Source: a virus. From it: DNA of 38,687 nt. Below are positions 17,018 through 22,699 of this stretch, one piece after another. The stretch spans positions 1 through 38,687 of the IMG/VR virus record IMGVR_UViG_3300009181_000016; one strand, 5' to 3'. Under the pieces are notes generated by a model. The model made no database searches and was not told where the DNA came from. It saw only the letters and a program-made list of their open reading frames with translations. How positions within the stretch are numbered: the first letter of the stretch is position 1; each line of letters starts with the position of its first letter. Position numbers and translations under genes: made by a program.

Positions 17018-17379
17018 CCCGCGCCGACGCCCTCACAGAATGGGGCCGCCGCGCGGTAGTTTGCCCCCGCTTCCGCTGGGCCCCTGGTATGCTCGCGATC
17101 GTTCCGCCTGCAAACAATGGCGCCACCGGCTACTTTCAAAGGATCGCCGAAGGGAGCGGCCCCGTCAATTCGGATCGCGCCTTCCCTGACCTCGCCGATC
17201 CCGCCACCCTAGGCGCCTTGCTCGGGCTAGTGCGGGAAGCGGAGGGCGATCCCTCCCTTTTCGCAGAATGCCACCCCATCGGCGCCAGGTGGCAAATTCA
17301 CAGCATTGACGGGGGGATCTTCGGCGAAGGCGAAACGGAAGCCGCGGCCCTTGTCGCCGCTTTGCAGGGGGGCGAATGA
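17014..17379 (+). CDS. Early protein with WxxGM domain, copy 2
   Basis: This is a 121-residue protein starting at GTG 17014, which overlaps the TGA of the upstream gene (GTGA) and is probably coupled to it. FRWAPGMLAIV (about 20-30) and FPDLADPATLGALLGLVREA (57-76) match the neighbours at 16523 and 17676, strongest against 17676 (PGMLAI, AT-x-GALL-x-LVR-x-A). A C-terminal W-Q-I-H segment lines up with W-E-V-Y in the third copy, followed by a Gly/Glu tail. Confidence 0.75.
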   Translation: MTRADALTEWGRRAVVCPRFRWAPGMLAIVPPANNGATGYFQRIAEGSGPVNSDRAFPDLADPATLGALLGLVREAEGDPSLFAECHPIGARWQIHSIDGGIFGEGETEAAALVAALQGGE

Positions 17380-17666
17380 ATCCCCGCCCCTGCTATCCTA
17401 CCGCCGCCGAAGCCCGAGCCGTGGCCCTCACTTCGGGCCAGCTTGAAACCTGCGCCTATTCGGGCGACAATTGGGCCTTTCTTTTTGAGCGCGCCGAATT
17501 CTCGCGCCGCTGGACGGACGGGACAACATACGCCGGCGAGGTTGACGGCCGCCGCTGGGCCGTTCGTTTGCTTCGCCGATCCCCTGCGAATCTTGCCCCG
17601 CCTGAGCCTAGCGCCGAGCCTGCCCCCTATGCTATCCCGCCCCGCAATCTTCCCCCCTGCCCCTAA
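17376..17666 (+). CDS. Small early protein, unrecognised
   Basis: This is a 96-residue protein starting at ATG 17376, overlapping the upstream TGA by ATGA. It has two aromatic segments (DNWAFLFERAEFSRRW, GRRWAVRLLRR) and a Pro-rich C-terminus ending PPRNLPPCP. It does not clearly carry the PDL segment of the flanking WxxGM genes, but the W-A-V/W-Q-I type strand is similar, so it may be a shortened relative. Function unknown. Confidence 0.68.
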   Translation: MNPRPCYPTAAEARAVALTSGQLETCAYSGDNWAFLFERAEFSRRWTDGTTYAGEVDGRRWAVRLLRRSPANLAPPEPSAEPAPYAIPPRNLPPCP

Positions 17667-17675
17667 GGCCTGCAA

Positions 17676-18056
17676 ATGAATTTGAAGCCCGCCCCTATCG
17701 CTGAGATTGCCGCGAACCTCGCCGCTTCCCCCGCCTTCGATTGGATCCCTGGTATGCTCGCGATCCTTCCCGAAGGCCTCGCCGTCCAGCGGGTAACAGA
17801 AACGGGGGCCATCCCTACCGCCGGCGCCATCCCCGATCTAACCGACGGGGCCACGCGCGGCGCCCTTCTAGACCTTGTGCGGGCCGCCTGGGCCGATCCT
17901 ACGATCTGCCCCTACCGCGTGAGCGATCAAACTTGGGAGGTATACAGCGAAGCAAGCGAGGAGCTTGGCGACACCTGGCCCGTTACCTTTGACCATCCCG
18001 AGGAAGGCGGCGCCCTCGCCCTTGCCCTTCTCGGCGCGCGCCAGCCTGCCCCGTAA
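17676..18056 (+). CDS. Early protein with WxxGM domain, copy 3
   Basis: This is a 126-residue protein with ATG 17676 after AAGGCCTGCAA, a variant of the shared start motif. FDWIPGMLAILPEG (21-34) and IPDLTDGATRGALLDLVRAA (52-71) align closely with the 17014 protein, followed by D-x-T-W-E-V-Y (about 85-91). It is a clear paralogue, separated from copy 2 by one unrelated small gene. The conserved Trp, Gly-Met and Pro-Asp-Leu suggest a small alpha/beta domain. Function unknown. Confidence 0.75.
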   Translation: MNLKPAPIAEIAANLAASPAFDWIPGMLAILPEGLAVQRVTETGAIPTAGAIPDLTDGATRGALLDLVRAAWADPTICPYRVSDQTWEVYSEASEELGDTWPVTFDHPEEGGALALALLGARQPAP

Positions 18057-18271
18057 TGCGTCGCATTATCCGGCCCGATACGTTGACGCCCGCCGAGGTC
18101 GCACGCTCGCAAATGCGCCTCGCCCTTCGGGAGCTTCGCGACGCGGAAGATTCACGCGCCCGCAATCCCGAACGCTACCGCCTCGCCGGCCTGAGATACG
18201 ATCAAGCCGCGGCGGCCTTCCTCGCCGCTTCGGGCCTGCCCCCCGCTGGGCCTTCCGATCTTGGCGCCTGA
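18056..18271 (+). CDS. Small early protein, unrecognised
   Basis: This is a 71-residue basic, helical protein (MRRIIRPDTLTPAEVARSQM) whose ATG overlaps the upstream stop (TAATG). Its AGLRYDQAAAAFLAASGLPP segment resembles DDLRYDRTHALTHF in the first gene of this cluster. No motif for function is seen. Confidence 0.65.
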   Translation: MRRIIRPDTLTPAEVARSQMRLALRELRDAEDSRARNPERYRLAGLRYDQAAAAFLAASGLPPAGPSDLGA

Positions 18272-18431
18272 GCCCGTAACCCTCGCCGCCCTTGTCGCCG
18301 AGGCCCGAGCCGCGGAGCAATCCGGCGACCTGCCCCGAAGCGAGCGCGCCGCCTTAGCCCTGCGCCTTGCCTTCGGCGTTTCGATCGCTGGCCCATCCCG
18401 CGCGAGCTGGACACCATACCGCGGGACCTAG
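18261..18431 (+). CDS. Possible small early protein, TTG start
   Basis: A 56-residue frame from TTG 18261 overlaps the upstream gene by 11 bases and ends at TAG 18429-18431. The composition (LAALVAEARAAEQSGDLPRS) is like the neighbouring early proteins and the frame fills the gap before the next regulatory cassette. There is no obvious ribosome site, so it would depend on coupling. Low certainty. Confidence 0.42.
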   Translation: MAPEPVTLAALVAEARAAEQSGDLPRSERAALALRLAFGVSIAGPSRASWTPYRGT

Positions 18432-18550
18432 CAGAAATCAGCCGCCCCGCGCCCGAAGATCCGACAACCCAGGCGCGGGACGGTTGACGGGCTTTCGCCC
18501 CCCGTAAGCCCGCCGCTACCGCTGGACGCCGAGCCCGTCAAGCGGATCGG

Positions 18551-18572
18551 AAGATCGAACCGCGCCGATCTT
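18551..18572 (+). terminator. AAGATCG/CGATCTT hairpin, second copy
   Basis: AAGATCG (18551-18557) pairs with CGATCTT (18566-18572), and TTCTGC follows. It ends the preceding small-gene cluster and precedes operator-promoter 2. The U-run is short, so termination is uncertain. Confidence 0.45.
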
Positions 18573-18662
18573 TCTGCAAACAATCTTCGGGCCTTCCTGA
18601 GCCGAACCGCGCAAACCCGCATAGATCCTTGCGATCGTCGCCCTTGCCTTCCCTTGCCTATG

Positions 18663-18704
18663 GTCAACGCTAGTGTTGACTTGTCACAAGATAGGGGTTA
18701 GGAT
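18663..18704 (+). promoter_or_regulatory. Early promoter 2 with GTCAAC-N6-GTTGAC operator
   Basis: GTCAACGCTAGTGTTGAC covers 18663-18680. TTGACT (18676-18681) overlaps the right arm and TAGGAT (18699-18704) follows after 17 bp. The 18-bp operator is identical to that at 19790. It should drive the genes from 18758. Confidence 0.8.
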
Positions 18705-18757
18705 AACCGGACCCAAGGGAGGCAAGCCCGCCGCCCTGCAAACCGATAGGATCCGAA

Positions 18758-19057
18758 ATGAACAGCCCCGCCCGCACGCCCGCCAACGCTATCCACGCCG
18801 CCAAGCTCGCCGCCAACCTTGCCAAGGCCCTGGCAAAGGGCGTGGCCCTCTCCGCTTCCGCGAAGGCCCGCGAAATCAGCGCCGAGGCTACCGCCTATGC
18901 CAAGGCCGCAAAGGTCGCCGCCGACTACAGCGCGATCGTCGCCGGAACGCCCGAGGCCCAGGCGGAAGCTATCGCCAGCGCCTTCGCCTTCGCCCGCCTT
19001 GTCGGCCGCCTTGCTACCGACGCGCAAACGGAAGCCCTCGCCGCTGGCCCCCGCTAG
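18758..19057 (+). CDS. Small Ala-rich early protein
   Basis: This is a 99-residue protein, the first gene after operator-promoter 2. The ATG at 18758 follows AGGATCCGAA. It is almost entirely Ala/Lys/Glu helix (AAKLAANLAKALAKGVALSA, SAKAREISAEATAYAKAAKV), suggesting an extended amphipathic or coiled-coil protein. It begins MNSPA, as does the next gene (MNSPAERFAAKLASL), and both continue with an A-x-K-L-A segment, so they may be distant duplicates. No function is recognised. Confidence 0.7.
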   Translation: MNSPARTPANAIHAAKLAANLAKALAKGVALSASAKAREISAEATAYAKAAKVAADYSAIVAGTPEAQAEAIASAFAFARLVGRLATDAQTEALAAGPR

Positions 19058-19135
19058 TCGCTGGGCCAAGCCCGAAGGCGGGCGCAATCCCCGCCCGCGA
19101 TTCTCTCCCCCCTGCCCCTTGCCAAGGATCCGAAA

Positions 19136-19324
19136 ATGAACAGCCCCGCCGAACGCTTCGCCGCCAAGCTCGCCTCCCTTCCTACCGCACAACTTCGCGA
19201 GGTTATCGCCGGCCTTTACAGGGACACCCGCCCCGCCGCTTCGATCGCTTTCAATCTCGCCCTGGTAGAATTGGAAGGGCGGATCCCCGAATCTGATTTC
19301 GTGAATTTCTGCGATAGTTTCTAA
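19136..19324 (+). CDS. Small early protein, unrecognised
   Basis: This is a 62-residue helical protein with ATG 19136 after AAGGATCCGAAA. It begins MNSPAERFAAKLASLPTAQL, similar to the start of the upstream gene, and ends with LVELEGRIPESDFVNFCDSF. The GCGATAGTTTC at its stop is repeated just downstream (TCTGCGATAGTTTCTAAAGCCTCGCGATAGTTTC), a short direct repeat. Function unknown. Confidence 0.65.
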   Translation: MNSPAERFAAKLASLPTAQLREVIAGLYRDTRPAASIAFNLALVELEGRIPESDFVNFCDSF

Positions 19325-19374
19325 AGCCTCGCGATAGTTTCGCGCCATCCCTGCCCCCTTCCTGAGGTCCCGCA

Positions 19375-19653
19375 ATGCCCATCCCTGCCCCTCGCCCTGC
19401 CCCTACCCTCGCCGAGCTGGACGCCGCTAGCCTTGCCGCTTGCGAGATCCGCAAAGCCGCCAACGCCGCCGCCCTCGCGCACGCCGGTTTCCCCATCCGA
19501 TTCCACCCGCAAGCCGCCGCGATTCTGGACGCGGTAGGAAGGGCGACGCGGGAAAAGATCGATCGCTACCTAGACGACGTGGCGGCCGCGAAACTTGCCC
19601 CCGCTCCCGTCCAGCCTGAGCCCCCGAAGGCGGGCCACCTTCCGCCCGCCTAG
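19375..19653 (+). CDS. Small early protein, unrecognised
   Basis: This is a 92-residue protein with ATG 19375 after GAGGTCCCGC, a variant of the shared start motif. It has Pro-rich ends and a helical centre (AAGFPIRFHPQAAAILDAVG is similar to none I know; REKIDRYLDDVAAAKL). It is the last gene before cassette B. Function unknown. Confidence 0.62.
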   Translation: MPIPAPRPAPTLAELDAASLAACEIRKAANAAALAHAGFPIRFHPQAAAILDAVGRATREKIDRYLDDVAAAKLAPAPVQPEPPKAGHLPPA

Positions 19654-19656
19654 CAG

Positions 19657-19680
19657 GAAGATCGAACCGGCCCGATCTTC
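19657..19680 (+). terminator. GAAGATCG/CGATCTTC hairpin, third copy
   Basis: GAAGATCG (19657-19664) pairs with CGATCTTC (19673-19680) around an 8-base loop, the most regular of the three copies. A further CGATCTTTCTGC follows at about 19693. It lies 4-27 bases past the stop of the preceding gene, the position of a terminator, though no long U-run follows. Confidence 0.5.
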
Positions 19681-19789
19681 GCCCCATCCCGCCCGATCTT
19701 TCTGCGAAGAATTTTGCAGGGCCAGCGGAGGCGATCGCGCAAACCCGCATAGATCCTAGGCTTGCGGGGCTTGCTCCCTCTCCCGTTGT

Positions 19790-19831
19790 GTCAACGCTAG
19801 TGTTGACTAGTCACAAGGGAGGGGCTAAGGT
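19790..19831 (+). promoter_or_regulatory. Early promoter 3 with GTCAAC-N6-GTTGAC operator
   Basis: GTCAACGCTAGTGTTGAC covers 19790-19807. TTGACT (19803-19808) and TAAGGT (19826-19831) are 17 bp apart. AGTCACAAGGGAGGGG after the operator is close to TGTCACAAGATAGGGG at promoter 2, showing recent duplication of the unit. Confidence 0.78.
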
Positions 19832-19874
19832 AAGGGCTCCCAGGGCGAGAGCCCGCAACCGAACGGAACCCAAA

Positions 19875-20114
19875 ATGAACCTGCCCCCCGTCAAAACCTT
19901 CCCCTCCCTCGCCGGCCTTACTCAGGACCAGATCAACGCCGAATACAAGCTAGCCCTCGAAGGCGAGGCCCGCGCCAACCTGAGCGCCCGCGAAGCCGAG
20001 GTGACGATCCGCGCCGAATTCCGCGCCGAGGTAATCGCCTGGGATCGGGCCAACGCTCGGGCTTACTTCGCACGTCAGATCGAATGCTACACAGCTTTTC
20101 GCAAGGGCGCCTAA
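19875..20114 (+). CDS. Small early protein, unrecognised
   Basis: This is a 79-residue, strongly helical protein (ADINAEYKLALEGEARANLS-like: it contains INAEYKLALEGEARANLSAR and VIAWDRANARAYFARQIECY). The ATG at 19875 follows ACGGAACCCAAA; the upstream in-frame start at 19788 would lie within the operator and is rejected. It is the only gene between promoter 3 and the convergent HTH gene. Function unknown. Confidence 0.68.
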   Translation: MNLPPVKTFPSLAGLTQDQINAEYKLALEGEARANLSAREAEVTIRAEFRAEVIAWDRANARAYFARQIECYTAFRKGA

Positions 20115-20182
20115 GGCCTGCCCCGCGAAGGGCTCGGCGGCTAGGCCCGCTGGCCCATCCTGCCCCCGCCTTCCTGCCCCGC

Positions 20183-20590
20183 CTAGACCTTAGCCTGAGC
20201 CGCCGACACTACGATCGCGATCGGCGCCATCCCATCGCCCTCGCTCGGGCCGCCGATCTTCACCTTAGCCGCGGCGTCCAGCCCTAGCAGGCGGGCGCGC
20301 CTATCTTCGATCGCAAGATAGGTGGCGATCGCTTTCGGGTCGCCGGCCTCTACTTGGGGCCAGATTGCGCCCATCGCGACGCTGAGCCGATCCTGCGATT
20401 CGGCGACGTGGTCAACACAAGCGCGGGCGACCTCGGCGCGAGAATCCTGTAGTGCGCGGGAGATCAAAAGTTTAACGTAACATTTCGAGATCCCCAGCTC
20501 GGCGGCGATATCGCGCGGCAATTTGCCGGCGAGCCGCAAGGACCAGACCTTGGCACGATAGTCAACCCGTTGATGTCGCGTGAATCCCAT
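20183..20590 (-). CDS. HTH DNA-binding protein, possible small terminase, leaderless
   Basis: This is a 135-residue protein (ATG 20590; a TTG 9 bases upstream is also in frame). Residues about 10-45 form a helix-turn-helix (LAGKLPRDIAAELGISKCYVKLLI). The C-terminal AIWPQVEAGDPKAIATYLAIEDRRARLLGLD pattern is familiar from small-terminase-like HTH proteins that recognise packaging sites. It is transcribed against the surrounding early genes from a promoter whose expected start coincides with the ATG. It could therefore be the small terminase displaced 4.7 kb from terL, or a regulator of the early operators. I favour the former on the C-terminal pattern, with low certainty. Confidence 0.65.
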   Translation of the reverse strand: MGFTRHQRVDYRAKVWSLRLAGKLPRDIAAELGISKCYVKLLISRALQDSRAEVARACVDHVAESQDRLSVAMGAIWPQVEAGDPKAIATYLAIEDRRARLLGLDAAAKVKIGGPSEGDGMAPIAIVVSAAQAKV

Positions 20591-20597
20591 AGGGGGC

Positions 20598-20627
20598 AAG
20601 ATACGCCCGCCCCCTGCCCCTTGTCAA
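20598..20627 (-). promoter_or_regulatory. Promoter of the lone minus-strand HTH gene (leaderless)
   Basis: On the minus strand TTGACA (20627-20622) and TATCTT (20603-20598) are separated by 18 bp. The seven bases GCCCCCT separate the -10 from the ATG, so transcription should begin at or beside the A of the start codon. Confidence 0.65.
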
Positions 20628-20816
20628 CGGTGGCGCCCTAGCCTTCCTGCCCCATCCTGAGCGATACCAGGGGCAGGCCTGAGCCGAACGCAATACACCT
20701 GCGATCTTAGTGAAGCGGAAACGGCCCAGCCCCGAACCGCTGGACGCGGAACGGGCGAGCTTGCGAACCGCTGGCCCCTCTCCCTTCCTGCTAGTCACCT
20801 CGGGGCCGCGCAAATT

Positions 20817-20868
20817 CCACTGAACAAAATTTAGGGCGTCAAATGTTCACCTGAAATTTGTTCAGTGG
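20817..20868. repeat. Long inverted repeat, copy 1
   Basis: CCACTGAACAAA (20817-20828) and its exact reverse complement TTTGTTCAGTGG (20857-20868) flank a 28-base centre that contains a second small TTCA/TGAA pair. The arms match those of copies 2 and 3. Confidence 0.85.
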
Positions 20869-20895
20869 TTTTGCCATCCCGAGCGCGCCGACCCC

Positions 20896-20926
20896 CTGAA
20901 CAAAAATTAGGTGAAAATTTGTTCAG
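20896..20926. repeat. Long inverted repeat, copy 2
   Basis: CTGAACAAAAATT (20896-20908) and AAAATTTGTTCAG (20914-20926) flank AGGTG. The whole core is the same as copy 3, 67 bases downstream. No U-run follows, so it looks like a protein-binding site rather than a terminator. Confidence 0.85.
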
Positions 20927-20961
20927 TGGAATGGGAGGGAGCAGGGCCGGACGCAAAACCC

Positions 20962-20994
20962 ACTGAACAAAAATTAGGTGAAAATTTGTTCAGT
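20962..20994. repeat. Long inverted repeat, copy 3
   Basis: ACTGAACAAAAATT and AAAATTTGTTCAGT flank AGGTG. AT-rich within a GC-rich genome, it could be an easily melted protein-bound site. Confidence 0.85.
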
Positions 20995-21037
20995 AGAATT
21001 TTGACGCGCCCCCTCCCTTACCGCCTGCCCCCCGTTT

Positions 21038-21090
21038 GATAGCCTGAGCCTATCGGTCCCGCTCTCCCGTTCGATAGCCTGAGCCTATCG
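21038..21090. repeat. Paired GATAGCCTGAGCCTATCG inverted repeats
   Basis: GATAGCCTGAGCCTATCG occurs at 21038-21055 and again at 21073-21090, starts 35 bases apart. Each has GATAG/CTATC arms. Possible paired protein sites. Confidence 0.7.
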
Positions 21091-21455
21091 CCCGCACGCC
21101 TTCGGGCCAGCTCGCCGGCCTGCCCCGCTGGACAACGCGCCAGGGCGACGGGACCCCATCCCGAGGAATCGGATTAGCCCTTGCGCCCTTGCCCCTTTGA
21201 TCTTCCTGCAAAAAATCGACGGGAGCGGGCGAAGCCTCACGCGGGCGCGCGCGAGGGCCAGCGGGGGCCACGGCCTCCCTCGGGCCACCTGGCCAGCCCT
21301 CCCTCACTCTCCGCCAACCTCCCTCCGCAAAATTCGGCAGGGTCGCGCGATAGGCAAAAACTATCAAAACCCGCGATCCCGTCCAACCCCATGAAATCAC
21401 TACAAAATCCCGCCCTTTTCCACAGGATAACGCTTCGACTTTGATCGAAACGAGT

Positions 21456-21482
21456 AAAAAGACCGACCGGTCGGTTTTTTTT
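21456..21482. terminator. Symmetric, probably bidirectional terminator
   Basis: A-run (21456-21460), palindrome ACCGACCGGTCGGT (21462-21475), T-run (21475-21482). The plus-strand direction has eight T and is the stronger; the minus direction has five. It would isolate the two halves of the control region. Confidence 0.72.
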
Positions 21483-21650
21483 GAAATGTTCGGGCGTCCA
21501 GCTCGCTCCGCTTCGCCCTCCCCTCTCCCCTCGGCTTCCTCGGCTTTCCTCGCTTCCCCTTCCTCGTTTCGCTTCGCTTCCTCGCTCCCCGCTCGCCCTG
21601 GCCCTTACTTGATCGGTTACTTGCTCGCCCCGCTCGCCCATCCTGAAAAA

Positions 21651-21750
21651 AAGCGACAAAAAAAGCGACAAGGCGAAGATCGAACCGGCCTCAGCGACCC
21701 CATCCCCAAAAAATCAAAAAAATGCGACACGGCGAAGATCGAACCGGCGC
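21651..21750. repeat. Repeated GCGACA...GAAGATCGAACCGG elements
   Basis: GCGACAAGGCGAAGATCGAACCGG-type blocks occur twice (near 21660-21692 and 21723-21751), each after an A-run, and a looser copy (GCGACAGGAAAAGCGACAGG, then AAGATCGAAGG) overlaps the leader at 22646. Role unknown. Confidence 0.55.
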
Positions 21751-21866
21751 CAGGCTGGGCCACACTCGCCGAAGGGACCGCGGCCCGTAGCGTTTGGCAA
21801 TCCTGAGCCATCGCCAGGGGGTCCAGCCTCGCGCGCGCGCGCTTCTAGCAGTAAGATCTTTCTGAT

Positions 21867-22023
21867 CTGATCTTGATCTAGGGAAGGGAAAGGAAGGGAA
21901 AGGGAAAGGGAAAGGAAAGGGAAGGGAAGGGGGGAGACTACTAGAGGGGGGTTAGGAAAGGTTAGGTTAGGGATAGTGTAAGGGTAGGAAAGGAAAGGGC
22001 TTTTAGCCTGATCTTGATCTAGG
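21867..22023. repeat. Purine tract with mirror symmetry, flanked by 16-bp direct repeats
   Basis: CTGATCTTGATCTAGG occurs at 21867-21882 and 22008-22023. Between them 21880-21937 is an uninterrupted run of 58 purines made of GGGAA and GGGAAA units that reads almost the same in mirror order, followed by GGTTAGG-type repeats. This can form a triplex (H-DNA) and contains more than four G3 runs, so G-quadruplex formation is also possible. Confidence 0.75.
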
Positions 22024-22273
22024 TGTTTTGTTTTGTTTTTTGAGAGGTAGAAAGGTGAGGTGTTCAATCAAGCGGGCGCGCGTGTAGCGGGCGTGCATAC
22101 GCGCGCGAGGGGCGACCGGCTCAGGCTGGGCCAGCGGAGAGAGGGGGCGGGACGGGCCTAGCAGGGGCAGAAAGTGGCCAAATCCGCGAGGGAAGGGGCA
22201 GGCCGCTAGACGTGTAGCGGAGAGGGTAGCGCCCCCGCCTTTTCGGGCCGTTTCTGCGAAGGTTCGGAATGGG

Positions 22274-22323
22274 CCGCGCATTTCCGCGCATTTCCGCGCA
22301 TAACCGCGCATTTCCGCCCATAA
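22274..22323. repeat. Five 10-bp tandem repeats (iteron-like)
   Basis: Five 10-bp units of CCGCGCATTT/CCGCGCATAA type lie head to tail (the fifth is CCGCCCATAA). Ten-base spacing puts all copies on about one face of the helix, like iterons or an array of protein sites. Confidence 0.82.
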
Positions 22324-22364
22324 CGGGGGGAGGCTGGGCCAGCTTGTGACGCTCGGCGCCGGCT

Positions 22365-22408
22365 ATTCGGGGAGCGTCGCCCGAAATTCGGGGAGCAATT
22401 CGGGGGGC
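22365..22408. repeat. Three ATTCGGGGRGC repeats
   Basis: ATTCGGGGAGC at 22365-22375 and 22386-22396, and ATTCGGGGGGC at 22398-22408. They lie between the tandem repeats and promoter 4. Short and GC-rich, of uncertain meaning. Confidence 0.55.
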
Positions 22409-22525
22409 TCAGGTTCGATCTTCCTGCCCCGAAAAGCCGCGGGCGATTGTGGCCAGGCGGGGGGCAGGTGGCCAGAATTGACAACGGATCAAGGGCTTGC
22501 GGCCCGTCAACCTTTCTTGCGATTG

Positions 22526-22569
22526 TGTCAACGGGGGCGTTGACAACGGGGGCGGATTGCGTTTAGAGT
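22526..22569 (+). promoter_or_regulatory. Early promoter 4 with GTCAAC-N6-GTTGAC operator
   Basis: TGTCAAC-GGGGGC-GTTGACA, the longest palindrome of the four, covers 22526-22545. TTGACA (22540-22545) is the consensus -35 and TTAGAG or TAGAGT (22563-22569) the -10, 17-18 bp apart. Transcription starting at about 22575 leaves a 70-base leader before the small ORF at 22646 and drives the replication operon. Confidence 0.83.
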
Positions 22570-22645
22570 AACGGGGCGAGCAAGGGTTAGGATTCTGGCC
22601 CGCGATACACAACCGGCCCAGCGTGGCCACAATCGGAGGTCGAAA

Positions 22646-22699
22646 ATGCGACAGGAAAAGCGACAGGGAAAGATCGAAGGATCAAGGGGGGCGAGATGA
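22646..22699 (+). CDS. Leader peptide coupled to the regulator gene
   Basis: A 17-residue ORF, MRQEKRQGKIEGSRGAR, starts at ATG 22646 behind CGGAGGTCGAAA, the best ribosome site in this region. Its TGA overlaps the regulator ATG (ATGA at 22696-22699). It may exist to couple or modulate translation of the regulator. The peptide is highly basic (Arg/Lys-rich). It could be an artefact of a strong ribosome site, but the exact overlap favours a functional leader. Confidence 0.5.
   Translation: MRQEKRQGKIEGSRGAR

Larger units (their letters stand above)
18432..18757. other. Intergenic regulatory cassette A
   Basis: This 326-base gap has no supported gene. It holds the AAGATCG/CGATCTT hairpin (18551-18572), the words GATCTTTCTGCAAAC and GCGCAAACCCGCATAGATCCT that recur in cassette B at 19.7 kb, and operator-promoter 2. 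Spacing and order match cassette B, so the two are probably duplicates. Confidence 0.65.
20600..22560. other. Two-kilobase non-coding control/origin-like region
   Basis: No convincing gene lies between the HTH promoter and early promoter 4. The open frames here are low-complexity translations of repeats. Features in order: three long inverted repeats (20817-20994), two copies of GATAGCCTGAGCCTATCG (21038-21090), a symmetric terminator (21456-21482), a pyrimidine-rich tract (21494-21600), two GCGACA repeats (21651-21750), a purine tract flanked by 16-bp repeats (21867-22023), five 10-bp tandem repeats (22274-22323) and three ATTCGGGG repeats (22365-22408). The density of repeats suggests a replication origin and/or regulatory centre. 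Confidence 0.6.

Noticed and set aside
21181-21806. Plus-strand frames in the control region
   Set aside because: They run through the symmetric terminator and the pyrimidine tract; composition is repeat-driven.
21714-22311. Minus-strand frames across the purine tract and 10-bp repeats
   Set aside because: The translations are low-complexity Ser/Leu/Pro/Phe or repeat-derived peptides from the tracts; no start signals.
22274-22323. CRISPR array
   Set aside because: Units are 10 bp and contiguous with no spacers, and no cas genes are present apart from a recombination-type Cas4-like nuclease.
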